64,000 nucleotides of DNA from Paraburkholderia sp. Tr-20389 (GTDB lineage: Bacteria; Pseudomonadota; Gammaproteobacteria; Burkholderiales; Burkholderiaceae): the NCBI RefSeq assembly GCF_017104565.1, contig NZ_JAAGPD010000011.1, forward strand, positions 124,001 through 188,000, written 5' to 3'. The notes under the pieces are model-generated. The model was not told the DNA's origin. It made no database searches and was given only the letters and a program-made list of their open reading frames with translations. Made by a program: the position numbers and the translations under genes. Positions 9,190 to 19,332 of the stretch are shown piece after piece; the first letter of the stretch is position 1; each line of letters starts with the position of its first letter.

Positions 9190-10191
9190 TCATGCGGCGC
9201 GCCGGTTGCGCGCCATGAAAACAGCGGTGTCGATCGCGGCGATCAGGCTGCCCGCATCCGCGCGGCCCGTGCCGGCGAGATCGAGTGCCGTGCCGTGATC
9301 GACAGACGTACGGATGATCGGCAGACCCAGCGTCACGTTGATGCCTTCGCCGAACGTCGCATATTTGAGCACGGGCAGGCCCTGATCGTGAAACATCGCG
9401 AGCACGCAATCGGCTTCGTTCAGATAACGCGGCTGGAACAGCGTATCCGCCGGATACGGACCACGCGCGTCGATGCCGTGCCCATTCGCCAGCTTCAGCG
9501 CGGGCGAGATCACATCGATTTCCTCGCGCCCGAGATAGCCGTTTTCTCCCGCATGCGGGTTCAGGCCCGTGACGAGAATGCGCGGCGCGGGCAAGCCGAA
9601 ATGGTGACGCAGATCGTGGTCGATGATGCGCAGCGTGTCGACGATGCCGTCGACCGTCAATGCCGCCGATACGTCCTTCAGCGGCAGATGCGTGGTCGCC
9701 AGCGCGACGCGCAGCGGCCTTGCGCCCGTGCCCGCCAGCATCATCACGACGTGCGGCGTGCGGGTGCGCTCTGCCAGATATTCGGTGTGGCCGGTGAACG
9801 GCACGCCGGCATCGTTGATCGTGCTCTTCTGCAGCGGCGCGGTGACGATGGCGTCGAACGTGCCTGCAAGCGCGCCGTCGATCGCCGCATCGAGCAGTCC
9901 GAGCACATACGGGCCGTTCTGTGCATCCAGCTTGCCGGCCTGCGCGGGCACGGCAAGCGCATGATGCTGCGTCGTGATGCGATGGCCCTGCTGCGCCGCC
10001 CAGTCGATCCCGACGGCATTCGCGCGCTCCACTAGCAGACCGCTGTCGCCGAGCACAGTGAAATGCGCATCGGGCCAATGCGCGCCCGCCGCGGCGAGCG
10101 CCTGTGCCGTCAGTTCAGGACCGACGCCAGCCGGCTCGCCCGTGGTGATCGCGATGTTCAGCGGGTCGTTCGAGGGCTGGGCAGCGGTCAT
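9190..10191 (-). CDS. pdxA: 4-hydroxythreonine-4-phosphate dehydrogenase
   Basis: NAD-dependent oxidation of 4-phosphohydroxy-L-threonine in the DXP-dependent pyridoxal phosphate pathway. The 333-residue protein begins with the family block [20 protein letters not shown]. It has the metal-binding histidine regions GHTEYLAE and [12 protein letters not shown], and [19 protein letters not shown]. It lies 13 bp after surA and 20 bp before rsmA, inside the operon. Confidence 0.96.
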   Translation of the reverse strand: MTAAQPSNDPLNIAITTGEPAGVGPELTAQALAAAGAHWPDAHFTVLGDSGLLVERANAVGIDWAAQQGHRITTQHHALAVPAQAGKLDAQNGPYVLGLLDAAIDGALAGTFDAIVTAPLQKSTINDAGVPFTGHTEYLAERTRTPHVVMMLAGTGARPLRVALATTHLPLKDVSAALTVDGIVDTLRIIDHDLRHHFGLPAPRILVTGLNPHAGENGYLGREEIDVISPALKLANGHGIDARGPYPADTLFQPRYLNEADCVLAMFHDQGLPVLKYATFGEGINVTLGLPIIRTSVDHGTALDLAGTGRADAGSLIAAIDTAVFMARNRRAA

Positions 10192-10204
10192 GACGATTCC
10201 AGAG

Positions 10205-11587
10205 TTATTGCGCGGAGCTGTCCGCGGACGTGCCCGTCATTGGGCTCGTCTTGTAATCGACATATGCGGTGTCGCGCAGTTCACGCAGCCAGTCGGCATA
10301 GGCCTGTTCCGCCTTGCGCTGACCGATCGCCTGACGCGCCAGATCCATCTGCTGCGAGACCGAACCTTCCGCTTCGCGGCGGCCGAGCACCTGGATCAGG
10401 TGGTAGCCGTACTCGCTTCGCACGGGCTGGCTGACCTGGTTGTCCTGCAGCGAATTCATCGCACGCTCGAACTCGGGCACCGTTTCGCCCGGGCTGATCC
10501 AGCCGAGATCGCCGCCTTGCGACGCCGAGCCGTCCTGCGAATACGTGCGCGCGAACTTGTCGAAGTCACCCTGGCCCGCTTCGATTTCCTGGCGGATTTC
10601 CAGCAGCTTCTGGCGTGCCTGCGGTTCCGACATGCCGTCGCCGACACGCAGCAGGATGTGGCGAACGTGCGTCTGCACGAGCTTCGTCGAGTCTGCGGAT
10701 GCCGAGCCCTGGCCCGAGCGGCGCTCGACCAGACGCACGATCTCGAAGCCGTCGTTGGTGCGGATCACGGACGGATTGACCTGGCCCGGACGCAGCGTCG
10801 AAGCCGCCGTCACGAATTCAGCCGGCAGTTTGGACGGCGCCTGAAAGCCCAGATCGCCGCCCTTCGACGCATCGGGAGCCTGCGAATTCGACTTCGCGAG
10901 CTTGCCGAAGTTATCGCCCTTCAAGGCTTCCTGAAGCAGCGAGTTCGCCTTGGCCTGGGCTGCTTCGATATCCGTTTGCGATGCATTGAGCGGCGCCTTC
11001 AGGAAAATGTGCTCCAGGTGCAGATCGTTCGAGAGACCTGCCGTCGGCCCACGCTGGCTGGCGATGTAGTTCGCCACTTCCGCGTCCGACACGGTGACCT
11101 TGCTGTCCACTTCCTTTTCACGCAGACGCGACAGGATCAGCTCCGTCTTCGCGTCGCCCATGAAGGTCGACCAGGGCACGCCTTGTGCCTCGATGCGTGC
11201 GCGGTACATCTCGAGCTGCATGTTGTTGGCCTGGGCGAGACGTTCGAGCGTGCGTTGCACCGTCGCGTCGTCGACCGTGATGCCGTCTTCGCGTGCCTTC
11301 TGCAGCTGGATGCGCTCCAGCACCATCTGGTTGAGCACCTGCTGGCGCAGCTGGTCGGCGGGCGGAATGGGCGCGTGCTGCTGGTTCAGCCGCTTCGTGA
11401 TCAGGCCGACGCGCATGTCCAGCTCGCGCTGCGTGATCACCCCGTTATTGACGACAGCCGCGATCGTATCGACCGTTTGGGCGCTGCCGCTGCCGTTCAG
11501 TGCCTGCGCATGCGCGGGTCCGGCCAGCAGAATGGAAGCGGCCGCAGCGAAGCCGGTCGCGAACGTTGCCAGGCGAAGCTTTTTCAT
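10205..11587 (-). CDS. surA: periplasmic peptidyl-prolyl isomerase and chaperone SurA
   Basis: Escorts unfolded outer-membrane proteins, including LptD and porins, to the Bam complex. The start at 11587 gives a signal peptide [20 protein letters not shown]... ending in AHA. The 460-residue protein has the SurA N-terminal domain ([21 protein letters not shown]) and two parvulin domains, near residues 185-285 ([11 protein letters not shown]) and 300-400 ([26 protein letters not shown]). A longer open frame upstream is non-coding leader. It lies between lptD and pdxA, the standard operon position. Confidence 0.96.
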   Translation of the reverse strand: MKKLRLATFATGFAAAASILLAGPAHAQALNGSGSAQTVDTIAAVVNNGVITQRELDMRVGLITKRLNQQHAPIPPADQLRQQVLNQMVLERIQLQKAREDGITVDDATVQRTLERLAQANNMQLEMYRARIEAQGVPWSTFMGDAKTELILSRLREKEVDSKVTVSDAEVANYIASQRGPTAGLSNDLHLEHIFLKAPLNASQTDIEAAQAKANSLLQEALKGDNFGKLAKSNSQAPDASKGGDLGFQAPSKLPAEFVTAASTLRPGQVNPSVIRTNDGFEIVRLVERRSGQGSASADSTKLVQTHVRHILLRVGDGMSEPQARQKLLEIRQEIEAGQGDFDKFARTYSQDGSASQGGDLGWISPGETVPEFERAMNSLQDNQVSQPVRSEYGYHLIQVLGRREAEGSVSQQMDLARQAIGQRKAEQAYADWLRELRDTAYVDYKTSPMTGTSADSSAQ

Positions 11588-11736
11588 GATTGCCACAGAT
11601 ACTCCAAAGATGTCGGGCACGCTCGGCCCGTCTTTTCGATCCAGATGCGCTTTGGCGCGCACCCGGATCCCATGCAACAAGTTGCGTTTCCGTTCTGCGA
11701 ACGACGCGGTGTCAATCTGCTCCCCCGCGACCCCGA

Positions 11737-14103
11737 TCATTCGTAGTTGTTGAACTGCGATTCCGGCGGCGGCGGCGGCGGCAGCGGCTGATAGCCCGCC
11801 ACGCTTGCGCGGAACGCCGACATCAGACCGTTGTCGACGCTCGACAGCCCCTTGAACGTCAGCTGCGCGAGCACCCGCGTGCCGGCCGTCTGACTGCCCG
11901 TCGAGTTGACCCCGTTTGCGTAACGCTGGAAGCCGACGCCGAGCGTCCAGCAATCCGCGTCGTATTGCACGCCGAGAAGCGCGTCGACGGCGCGATGTCC
12001 TTTCAGGTCGTAATTGATCCGCCCGACGCCGAAAACACGGTGCATCAGCGGCCATTGTCCCGAGATCAGCAGCTGGTTGATCGGCTGATTGTCGAGCGTC
12101 GTGTTGGCGCGCGTGTACCGATAGCCGACGTTGATGACCTTGCCGGACGCGGGGCTGTATCCGAAGCCGACACTGGTCTTGACCAGCTGATTGTTGTCCG
12201 CATTATATTGGAACGCAGTTTCCGACGCGAAACCGGCCCCGAGCTTCAGCGACGCGCCGAGAATCAGGTCCGAATGCGTCGCCTGTTCCGTGGTCTGCGT
12301 CTGATTCAGCGTGACGCGCTGATCGCGGAAATAGTACTGCTGCGCAATCACGAAACGCGCGCGTTCGTCACCCGTCGCCGGGTTCAGGAAACGCGTGGTC
12401 AGTGCTGCCGTCAGGCGGTTCGCGTCGGCGATCCGGTCGTTACCGACGAACGTGTTCGGCGTGAAGATTTCCGCGAGACCGAAGTCAGATTCCGCCGTGT
12501 CGAACAGCGGCGCGAAGCTCTGATTGCGATACGGCGTGTAGACGTAGTACAGACGCGGTTCCAGCGTCTGGATATAGTCCTCGCCGAACACCCGTACCGA
12601 ACGGTCGAAGATCAGGCCGGTGTCGAACGTGAACGTCGGCACCGATTCCGTGAAGTTCTTCGGCTGGTTCGCCGGCGCGCCCGTGCCGATGTTGCTCAGA
12701 TCGTACGACGCGAAGTGCCATTGCACCTTCGGCGTGACGAAGTAACCCGGACCGACGACGGAGTACGACAGGTACGGATTGAAGACGACGCGATCGCCTT
12801 CCGTCGCGTCAGCCGTCGTGATGCGAAAACGCGTGTAGTCCGCTTCTGCGCCGAAGTCGAAGCCGCTGACGTTGTACTTCGTGTACTTCACGTTCAACTG
12901 CGGCTCGCGGCCGTACGGCGCAGTGGACGGCGACAGCGTCTGCCAGTGCTGCTCGCGCGCGAGCACGGACCACGGCCCGTTGTTGTACGTGAGACCTGCT
13001 TCCTGCTGATACAGCAGCTGCGTGCCGTTCAGGAACTGGTTGGTCGTCGACGCCAGGTCTTCCGGATAGGTGTTGTCCGAGACCTTGTTGTAGTAGATGT
13101 ACCCGCCGAAGCCCGAACCGAAATTCTGGTTGTGCTGGATGTACAGCGCGTAGCGGTTCGTGTGCGTGATCTTGTCGTCGGGCAGGAACTCGCCTGTGAT
13201 CGAACCGCTATACGTCGGCGACAGATACCGGAAGGTCGACTGCAACTGCACGCCGCGCTTCGACAGGATACGCGGCGTGAACGTCAGATCGCGATTCGGC
13301 GCGATGTTGAAGTAGTACGGCAGCGACAGCTCGAAACCATTGGTCGAACTGAGCGATGCCGTCGGCGGCAACAGGCCGCTGCGCCGCACGCCCGACAGCG
13401 GGAACGACAGCCATGGGCTTGCGAACACGGGCACACCCTGAAAGAACAGCACGCCGTTGTGCGCGACGCCGTCGTCGGCGCCCGTATCGAAGTCGAACTC
13501 GCTGCCCTTGATGTACCACGCGGGATCTTCCGCGCACTCGCACGCCGTGTAGGTGCCGCGCGTGAACACCGAGCGCTCGTTGTCGAGCAGATCGACGCGC
13601 TCCGCGCTGCCCGAGCCGCCCGTCACATTGAAGTGGTACTTCGGCGTGGTCATGAAGCCTTCGCTCGACTCCAGCTTCATGTGCGCTTCGGGGCCCGTGA
13701 AGCGGGCGCCGTTACCGGACAGATGGACATTGCCGTATGCATCGGCCATGTCCGTATCCTGATCGTAATGAAGCGCGTCGGCCTTAAGCGCGGAGGTGCC
13801 GCGGCGGACTTCTGCCGAACCCTTCGCGGCGAGGTCCTGATCGGCCGTGCCCGTGGTCGAGTCGCCCAGCACGAACGTGGCGGGACTCTGGCCGTTGGGC
13901 GTCGAATGTTCTTCGAGTTGTGGGGCCAGCCGCAGGCCCCACGGCGCGTCTATCGGCTGCGCCTGCGCCGCCTCCCCCGCCAGCTGCGCGTGCGAGAGCG
14001 CGGGCAGCAGACCCGGCACGGCGATCAGCGCCGCTGCGAGCCGCCTTCTGCGCGGCAGGCCGTCAGAGGAGGGAGTGATTGGGAAAAGCTGTCTGGGCGG
14101 CAT
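11737..14103 (-). CDS. lptD: LPS-assembly outer-membrane protein LptD
   Basis: The beta-barrel subunit of the LptDE complex that inserts LPS into the outer leaflet. The 788-residue protein has a signal-peptide-like start ([23 protein letters not shown]), an LptA-like jellyroll ([29 protein letters not shown]) and a long barrel. Cysteines are present in the N-terminal region (TACECAED) and near the C-terminus (DADCW), so inter-domain disulfides as in E. coli are possible with fewer Cys. It heads the minus-strand operon and is divergent from amgK. The 227-bp gap 14104-14330 shows no clear promoter to my eye. Confidence 0.96.
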   Translation of the reverse strand: MPPRQLFPITPSSDGLPRRRRLAAALIAVPGLLPALSHAQLAGEAAQAQPIDAPWGLRLAPQLEEHSTPNGQSPATFVLGDSTTGTADQDLAAKGSAEVRRGTSALKADALHYDQDTDMADAYGNVHLSGNGARFTGPEAHMKLESSEGFMTTPKYHFNVTGGSGSAERVDLLDNERSVFTRGTYTACECAEDPAWYIKGSEFDFDTGADDGVAHNGVLFFQGVPVFASPWLSFPLSGVRRSGLLPPTASLSSTNGFELSLPYYFNIAPNRDLTFTPRILSKRGVQLQSTFRYLSPTYSGSITGEFLPDDKITHTNRYALYIQHNQNFGSGFGGYIYYNKVSDNTYPEDLASTTNQFLNGTQLLYQQEAGLTYNNGPWSVLAREQHWQTLSPSTAPYGREPQLNVKYTKYNVSGFDFGAEADYTRFRITTADATEGDRVVFNPYLSYSVVGPGYFVTPKVQWHFASYDLSNIGTGAPANQPKNFTESVPTFTFDTGLIFDRSVRVFGEDYIQTLEPRLYYVYTPYRNQSFAPLFDTAESDFGLAEIFTPNTFVGNDRIADANRLTAALTTRFLNPATGDERARFVIAQQYYFRDQRVTLNQTQTTEQATHSDLILGASLKLGAGFASETAFQYNADNNQLVKTSVGFGYSPASGKVINVGYRYTRANTTLDNQPINQLLISGQWPLMHRVFGVGRINYDLKGHRAVDALLGVQYDADCWTLGVGFQRYANGVNSTGSQTAGTRVLAQLTFKGLSSVDNGLMSAFRASVAGYQPLPPPPPPESQFNNYE

Positions 14104-14330
14104 GTATCGTTTGGCGTATCGGCCCTGCTGTCAGTTCATGTGCCCGGTTCATCAGTCACGAGTTGCCGCCTGTGCAATCGGGCATCGAATGCACAACTAT
14201 TGACGATTCATGCAGCGGTAAGGCGGGCGATCCAGCGAGATGCGCGAGAACTGACGCGAGTCGCGTCAAAAAAGTCGTGGGGTATTATATGGCAAGACGT
14301 TGCCCACCCCGATTTTGTCGCCTGCTTTTC

Positions 14331-15419
14331 ATGACGCATTCCTCTGCCTCTTCCCTTACATCCGCTTCTTCGACGACGGATACCCGTCTCGAGCTTCTCA
14401 ACCACTGGCTGCGCACGCACGCTGAGCGCTACGGTCTCGACCTCGCCACCCTCAGGCCCGCTTCCGCCGACGCGAGCTTTCGCCGCTATTTCCGCCTCGC
14501 GGGCAGCGGCGCCGGGCTTGTCGCCGCGCCTGATGCCGGCAGCGCGACGGTGATCGCGGTCGATGCGCCGCCGCCCGAAAAGTGCCGCGAGTTCGTCCAG
14601 GTAGCCGGTTTGCTGGCCGACGCGGGCGTGCATGTGCCGCGTGTGCTCGAAGTCGATCTGGACGCCGGCTTCATGCTCGTCACCGATCTCGGCACGCAGT
14701 CGTACCTGTCGACGCTTCGCGACAGCGGCCCCGCGGAAGCGAAACAGCTGATGCGCGCCGCGCTCGATGCGCTGATCTGCTGGCAACTCGCGTCGCGCGA
14801 CGACGTGCTGCCGCCTTTCGACGAAGCCTTCCTGCGCCGCGAGATGGAGCTGATGCCGGAATGGTTCATCGGCCGGCATCTGGGCCGCGAGGTCGACGAG
14901 AACACGCGCGGCGTGCTCGATCGCACGTTTGCGCTGCTGGTTGCGAGCGCGATGGCGCAGCCGCAGGTCTTCATGCTGCGCGATTTCATGCCGCGCAATC
15001 TGATGATTGCCAGCCCGAATCCCGGCGTGCTCGACTTTCAGGACGCGGTGTACGGCCCCATCACGTACGACGTCGCGTCGCTGTTGCGCGATGCGTTCAT
15101 CGGCTGGGACGAAGAGTTCGAACTCGATTGCTTCGCGTACTACTGGGAGCACGCGAAAAAAGCGGGACTGCCCGTCGATGCCGACTTCGGCGAGTTTTAT
15201 CGACAGCTCGAATGGATGGGCCTGCAGCGGCACATCAAGGTACTGGGTCTGTTCTGCCGGATCAACTATCGCGACAGCAAGCCGCATTACATGGCGGACC
15301 TGCCGCGTTTCATCGGCTATGCGCGCAAGGTGTGCGAACGCTACCGGCCGCTCGCGCCGTTTGCCAGACTGCTCGATGACCTCGAAGGCCGCGCGGCCGA
15401 AGTCGGCTACACGTTCTGA
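14331..15419 (+). CDS. amgK: N-acetylmuramate/N-acetylglucosamine anomeric kinase
   Basis: An aminoglycoside-phosphotransferase-fold kinase that phosphorylates MurNAc or GlcNAc at C1 in the anabolic peptidoglycan recycling route. The 362-residue protein (start ATG 14331) has the fold's catalytic loop as LRDFMPRNLM and the metal-binding DFQDAVYGP. The loop's usual His (HRD) is Leu here. Assignment as AmgK rests on murU lying 11 bp downstream, which supplies the next step, and on its place divergent from lptD, seen also in pseudomonads and other Burkholderiales. A generic phosphotransferase remains possible. Confidence 0.85.
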   Translation: MTHSSASSLTSASSTTDTRLELLNHWLRTHAERYGLDLATLRPASADASFRRYFRLAGSGAGLVAAPDAGSATVIAVDAPPPEKCREFVQVAGLLADAGVHVPRVLEVDLDAGFMLVTDLGTQSYLSTLRDSGPAEAKQLMRAALDALICWQLASRDDVLPPFDEAFLRREMELMPEWFIGRHLGREVDENTRGVLDRTFALLVASAMAQPQVFMLRDFMPRNLMIASPNPGVLDFQDAVYGPITYDVASLLRDAFIGWDEEFELDCFAYYWEHAKKAGLPVDADFGEFYRQLEWMGLQRHIKVLGLFCRINYRDSKPHYMADLPRFIGYARKVCERYRPLAPFARLLDDLEGRAAEVGYTF

Positions 15420-15430
15420 CGGGTGAAAAC

Positions 15431-16129
15431 TTGAACAAAGCGATGATCTTCGCCGCAGGGCGCGGCGACCGGATGCGCCCGTTGACGGACACGTGTCCGA
15501 AGCCGTTGTTGAAAGTGGGCGGCAAGGCATTGATCGAATGGCAGATCGAGCGGCTGGCGCGTGCGGGTTTCACGACGATCGTGATCAATCATGCGTGGCT
15601 CGGCGAGCAGTTCGAAGCCACGCTCGGCGATGGCTCGCGGTATGGCGTGTCGTTGCGGTACTCCGCGGAGAACGATGCGCTCGAAACGGCGGGCGGCATT
15701 GCGCAGGCGTTGCCGTTGCTGGAAGACGCCGGCAAGCCGGAGGTGTTCGTGGCCGTCGCCGGCGATGTGTATGCGGATTTCGACTATTCCGCGTTGCGGG
15801 GGAAGATCGCGGGTCTTGCCGCGATGGATGAGCCAGGCATGCATCTGGTGATGGTGCCGAATCCTTCGTTTCATCCTGATGGGGATTTCGTGCTGACCGC
15901 CGATGGTGGATTGGCGCTCGAAGGCGCGCCGCGGTATACGTTCGGGAGTATCGGTGTTTATGACACGCGGATGTTTCGGGATGTGGCGCCTGGTATGCGG
16001 CGGGCTCTCACTCCTTATTATCGCGAGGCGATTGCTATGGGGCGCGCTACCGGTGAGCTCTATGATGGGCTGTGGGAGAACGTTGGGACGCCCGCGCAGC
16101 TTCATGCGCTCGATGAGGTTTTGAAGTAG
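15431..16129 (+). CDS. murU: N-acetylmuramate 1-phosphate uridylyltransferase
   Basis: Couples MurNAc-1-phosphate to UTP, giving UDP-MurNAc and bypassing the fosfomycin-sensitive MurA step. The 232-residue nucleotidyltransferase opens MNKAMIFAAGRGDRMRPLTD, with the GxGxRMxPLT pyrophosphorylase signature and KPLLKVGGKALIEW. TTG 15431 is the likely start because it gives the normal N-terminus; ATG 15443 is the alternative. The 3' quarter changes codon use: CGG, GGG, GAT, CCT and TAT replace the C-ending codons used upstream. It ends 62 bp before a tandem repeat array. Confidence 0.9.
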   Translation: MNKAMIFAAGRGDRMRPLTDTCPKPLLKVGGKALIEWQIERLARAGFTTIVINHAWLGEQFEATLGDGSRYGVSLRYSAENDALETAGGIAQALPLLEDAGKPEVFVAVAGDVYADFDYSALRGKIAGLAAMDEPGMHLVMVPNPSFHPDGDFVLTADGGLALEGAPRYTFGSIGVYDTRMFRDVAPGMRRALTPYYREAIAMGRATGELYDGLWENVGTPAQLHALDEVLK

Positions 16130-16190
16130 TTTGGTTTTTTTGCGCCTGCGCGGCGGGGGCGGTTTTTGGTTTTTGCGGTTTGTGCTTCGC

Positions 16191-16550
16191 GCTGGCATCC
16201 GCGTTTTGCTTCTGGTTTGCTGGCGTTGCCCCTGTGCAGGGCGGCACTCACTTGCGCTTCGCGCTGGCATCCGCGTTTTGCCTTCGTACTTCACGCGTTG
16301 CCCTTGTTCGGGGCGGCACTCACTTGTGCTTCGCGCTGGCATCCGCGTTTTGCCTTCGTACTTCACGCGTTGCCCCTGTTCGGGGCGGCACTCACTTGTG
16401 CTTCGCGCTGGCATCCGCGTTTTGCCTTCGTACTTCACGCGTTGCCCCTGTGCGGTGCGGCACTCACTTGCGCTTCGCGCTGGCATCCGCGTTTTGCCTT
16501 CGTACTTCACGCGTTGCCCCTGTGCGGGGCGGCACCTACTTTTCTTTGCA
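16191..16550. repeat. 72-bp tandem repeat array (five units) at the B tip of element 2
   Basis: The start of each unit, GCTGGCATCCGCG, recurs at 16191, 16263, 16335, 16407 and 16479, an exact 72-bp period. Each unit carries GTTGCCCCTG and GGGGCGGCAC, so it is the outer tip of the large element copied in tandem. The last unit is the tip of element 2 itself. Because 72 is a multiple of three and no unit holds a stop in several frames, long repetitive open frames appear in more than one frame. These are artefacts, not a repeat protein. Confidence 0.93.
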
Positions 16551-17127
16551 GCGGCAAAGAAAAGTAGGCAAAAGAAAGCCGCTCACACCGCCAATCCTTG
16601 TTCCTGCCTGCGGGCCCCCTACGGGTCCCGCACTCCACACGGCAACACATTGTTTTGCGCCCGTTGCCAGCGCCTTGAGCAGGCTCATCACCCACTCCAA
16701 TCACCCGCAGGCAGCCAGCGGCAGCGACTCGTCTGCGCCGCCCAGGTGGCAAACTGTGTGTAGCTTGTCGCGCCATATGCGTTGACGATCCTACGACACC
16801 GATCCGCTTTTCAGTCCGGAGTGGTGCATCTACGTCGAGACGGCCTACACACAGTTTGCCACCTGGGCGGCCGTCGACTCCTGGTAACGCGGTCCGTGAC
16901 GCGGGAATGTGAAGCGGGTGATGCGTGAGTTAGCACGCTGGCAACGCGCGCAAGCAGGCGCGTTGCCGCGCGGAGCGTAAGAACTGTTGGGGGCCCGCAG
17001 GCAACAACTAGCACTGGCGGTGTGAGCCCGCTTTCTTTGCTTACTTTCTTTGCGGCGGCAAAGAAAGTAAGTGCCGCCCCGCACAGGGGCAACGCATGAA
17101 GCAAGACAACATAACGCGGATGCCAGC
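16479..17127. repeat. large foldback repeat element, copy 2 (B-A orientation)
   Basis: A 649-bp copy between convergent murU and the ABC exporter gene. The inner inverted repeats are 16738-16763 and 16845-16870. The B-arm tip hairpin has a 15-bp stem, CCTACTTTTCTTTGC, with a 4-nt loop; the A-arm tip has the 14-bp CTTACTTTCTTTGC stem. The core reads in the opposite direction to copy 1, as expected for the reversed arms. From about 16551 to the end it is almost identical to copy 3. It ends 21 bp from the stop codon of the exporter. Confidence 0.92.
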
Positions 17128-17148
17128 AGAACCCGCTAGCGAGCAGCC

Positions 17149-19044
17149 CTAGCCAACACCCTCGCCCCGAGCCTCAACACCAACATCCTCCACATGCGCA
17201 GCAGCAGCCCGCTCCTGCTGAAGAGCCCACATCTGGGCAAACAGCCCCCCCGCCTGCACAAGAGCAGCAAAATCACCGCGCTCGACGATGCGCCCCCTAT
17301 CCATGACGATGATCTGCTCCGCATGCACAACGGTAGAAAGCCGATGCGCAATAATCAACGTCGTACGATCCCGCGCGATCTGATCGAGTTCATGCTGGAT
17401 AGCCCGCTCAGAGCGAGAGTCGAGCGCTGACGTCGCTTCGTCGAACAGCAGCACAGGTGGATTCTTCAACAACGTCCGCGCAATCGCGACGCGCTGCTTC
17501 TCGCCACCCGACAACTTCAATCCGCGCTCGCCGACAGGCGTCTCAAACCCCTTCGGCAAGCTCTCGATGAACTCGTAAATGTGCGCCGCACGCGCCGCCG
17601 CGATCACCTCGTCGCGCGTCGCCGAAGGGCGTCCATACGCAATGTTGTAGTAGATCGTGTCGTTGAATAGCACGGTGTCCTGCGGCACGATGCCAATCGA
17701 CGCACGCAGCGAATCCTGCGTGACATCGCGAATGTCCTGCCCGTCGATGCGTATCGCGCCACCCGTCGCACGGTCCAGATCGTAAAAGCGAAACAGCAGC
17801 CGCGCGAGCGTCGATTTACCCGAGCCGCTATGTCCGACGACGGCCGTCGTCGTGCCCGCGGCAATCGTGAAGCTCACGTCGTGCAGGATCGGACGCGATG
17901 GCTCGTAAGCGAAGTTCACATGATCGAAACTGACCTGTGCACCCTGCACGGCAAGCGGCGCTGCATCCGGCGCGTCGGGCACTTCGCGCGCGGCGCCGAG
18001 CAGCGTGAACATGCGGTCCATGTCGGTGAGACTCTGCTTCAACTCGCGATACACGACGCCGAGAAAATTCAGCGGGATATACAGCTGCAGCATGAACGTG
18101 TTGATCAACACCAGATCGCCGAGCGTGAGCCGCCCCGCCATCACGCCTTGCGTCGCGCGCCACAGGATGAACACGAGCCCCGTGCCGATGATCGCCTGCT
18201 GCCCGAAATTCAGCGCCGACAGCGAGTTCTGCGACTTGATCGCGGCAGCCCGATAACGCTTCAGGTTTTCGTCGTAGCGCTGCGCTTCCCACTCTTCGTT
18301 GTTGAAGTATTTGACCGTCTCGTAGTTCAACAGCGAATCGATCGCGCGCGAATTCGCCTTCGAATCCAGCTCGTTCATCGTGCGACGAAAATGCGTGCGC
18401 CACTCGGTCACCTTCACCGTGTACGTGATGTATGCCACCAGCGCGATCGCCGTGACGATCGCGTAGTACGCCTCGTATTTGACGATGAAGAAGCCGAGCA
18501 CGAGTCCAAATTCGACGAGCGTCGGGAGGATGCTGTACAGCGAATACGAGATCAGTTGCGTAATGCCGCGCGTGCCGCGCTCGATATCGCGCGACATGCC
18601 GCCCGTCTGCCGCTCGAGATGAAAGCGCAGCGACAACGAATGCAGATGCCGGAACACCTTCAGCGCAAGCTGCCGCACCGCGCTTTCCGTGACCTTCGAG
18701 AAGAGAATTTCGCGCAGCTCGGTAAAGAGCGACGTCGACAGACGCACGACGGCATACGCGATCACCAGCAGCCCCACGCCGCCGAGCAGCACGATGCCGG
18801 GCGCGTTCGTCGCGCGCCCGAGCGCCGTCAGACGCTGCACGGACGCAAGATTGTCGACGATGTGCTTCATCACGATCGGCACACCGAGATTGGCGACCTT
18901 CGCGCCGATCAGGCAGCTGAGCGCGAACACGACGCGCCACTTGTACGTCGCGAGATAAGGCAGCAGCGAAACGATGGTTTGCCAGTCGTTGCGCGGCAGA
19001 TTCGAGATCGGCGACGGTTCTGACGAAGCGGAATAACGACGCAT
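17149..19044 (-). CDS. ABCB/Atm1-type ABC exporter (fused membrane and ATPase domains)
   Basis: A half-size exporter of the Atm1/ABCB7/HMT1 family; bacterial members export glutathione-linked metal or sulfur compounds. The 631-residue protein has six membrane helices in residues 30-330 and an ATPase domain with Walker A GHSGSGKST, signature LSGGEKQR, Walker B VLLFDEATSALD and H-loop IAHRLSTV. The block LNYETVKYFNNEEWE is typical of the Atm1 subfamily. The start MRRYSASSEP at 19044 was chosen; the upstream in-frame extension lies in the divergent intergenic region. The last 40 codons become G/T-rich (GTTGGTGTTGAG) next to element 2. Confidence 0.9.
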   Translation of the reverse strand: MRRYSASSEPSPISNLPRNDWQTIVSLLPYLATYKWRVVFALSCLIGAKVANLGVPIVMKHIVDNLASVQRLTALGRATNAPGIVLLGGVGLLVIAYAVVRLSTSLFTELREILFSKVTESAVRQLALKVFRHLHSLSLRFHLERQTGGMSRDIERGTRGITQLISYSLYSILPTLVEFGLVLGFFIVKYEAYYAIVTAIALVAYITYTVKVTEWRTHFRRTMNELDSKANSRAIDSLLNYETVKYFNNEEWEAQRYDENLKRYRAAAIKSQNSLSALNFGQQAIIGTGLVFILWRATQGVMAGRLTLGDLVLINTFMLQLYIPLNFLGVVYRELKQSLTDMDRMFTLLGAAREVPDAPDAAPLAVQGAQVSFDHVNFAYEPSRPILHDVSFTIAAGTTTAVVGHSGSGKSTLARLLFRFYDLDRATGGAIRIDGQDIRDVTQDSLRASIGIVPQDTVLFNDTIYYNIAYGRPSATRDEVIAAARAAHIYEFIESLPKGFETPVGERGLKLSGGEKQRVAIARTLLKNPPVLLFDEATSALDSRSERAIQHELDQIARDRTTLIIAHRLSTVVHAEQIIVMDRGRIVERGDFAALVQAGGLFAQMWALQQERAAAAHVEDVGVEARGEGVG

Positions 19045-19332
19045 GATTTGTATTGTGGGATTGCCTGCACGCTTGACGCGTGACTCGTAGGGAATGTGAC
19101 GGGCGCTTTCGCCAAAAACGTCGGGGCGATCGATCAGACATGATCGGAACACTCCGAACGCGACGCGCTCGCAGAAACTCGCAATAAGTTCGAGCGTACG
19201 CTTTCCCGTACAATTCCTGATCAAGCAATATTGTCGCAGAAGCCGGCTGGCGCCGCTTTCGCCGCGCTGACCCTTCGAAGTCACGGTCATGCCGTCGTCG
19301 TGCAACCGCTCGCTGCTGGCTCAATTGATTCT

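Noticed and set aside
11588-12055. Long upstream extension of surA
   Set aside because: It would precede the clear signal peptide and overlap the end of lptD in another frame.
16191-16550. CRISPR-like array
   Set aside because: Units are contiguous 72-bp repeats without unique spacers and no cas genes are present.
16131-16785. Overlapping open frames in elements that would give repeated 24-residue or Cys-rich short proteins
   Set aside because: They occur in several frames and on both strands, follow the repeat structure and have no ribosome sites; the DNA repeat, not a protein, is conserved.
19231-19332. N-terminal extension of the thioesterase
   Set aside because: The hotdog domain starts after 19345, and homologues begin near there; the extension lies in the divergent promoter region.
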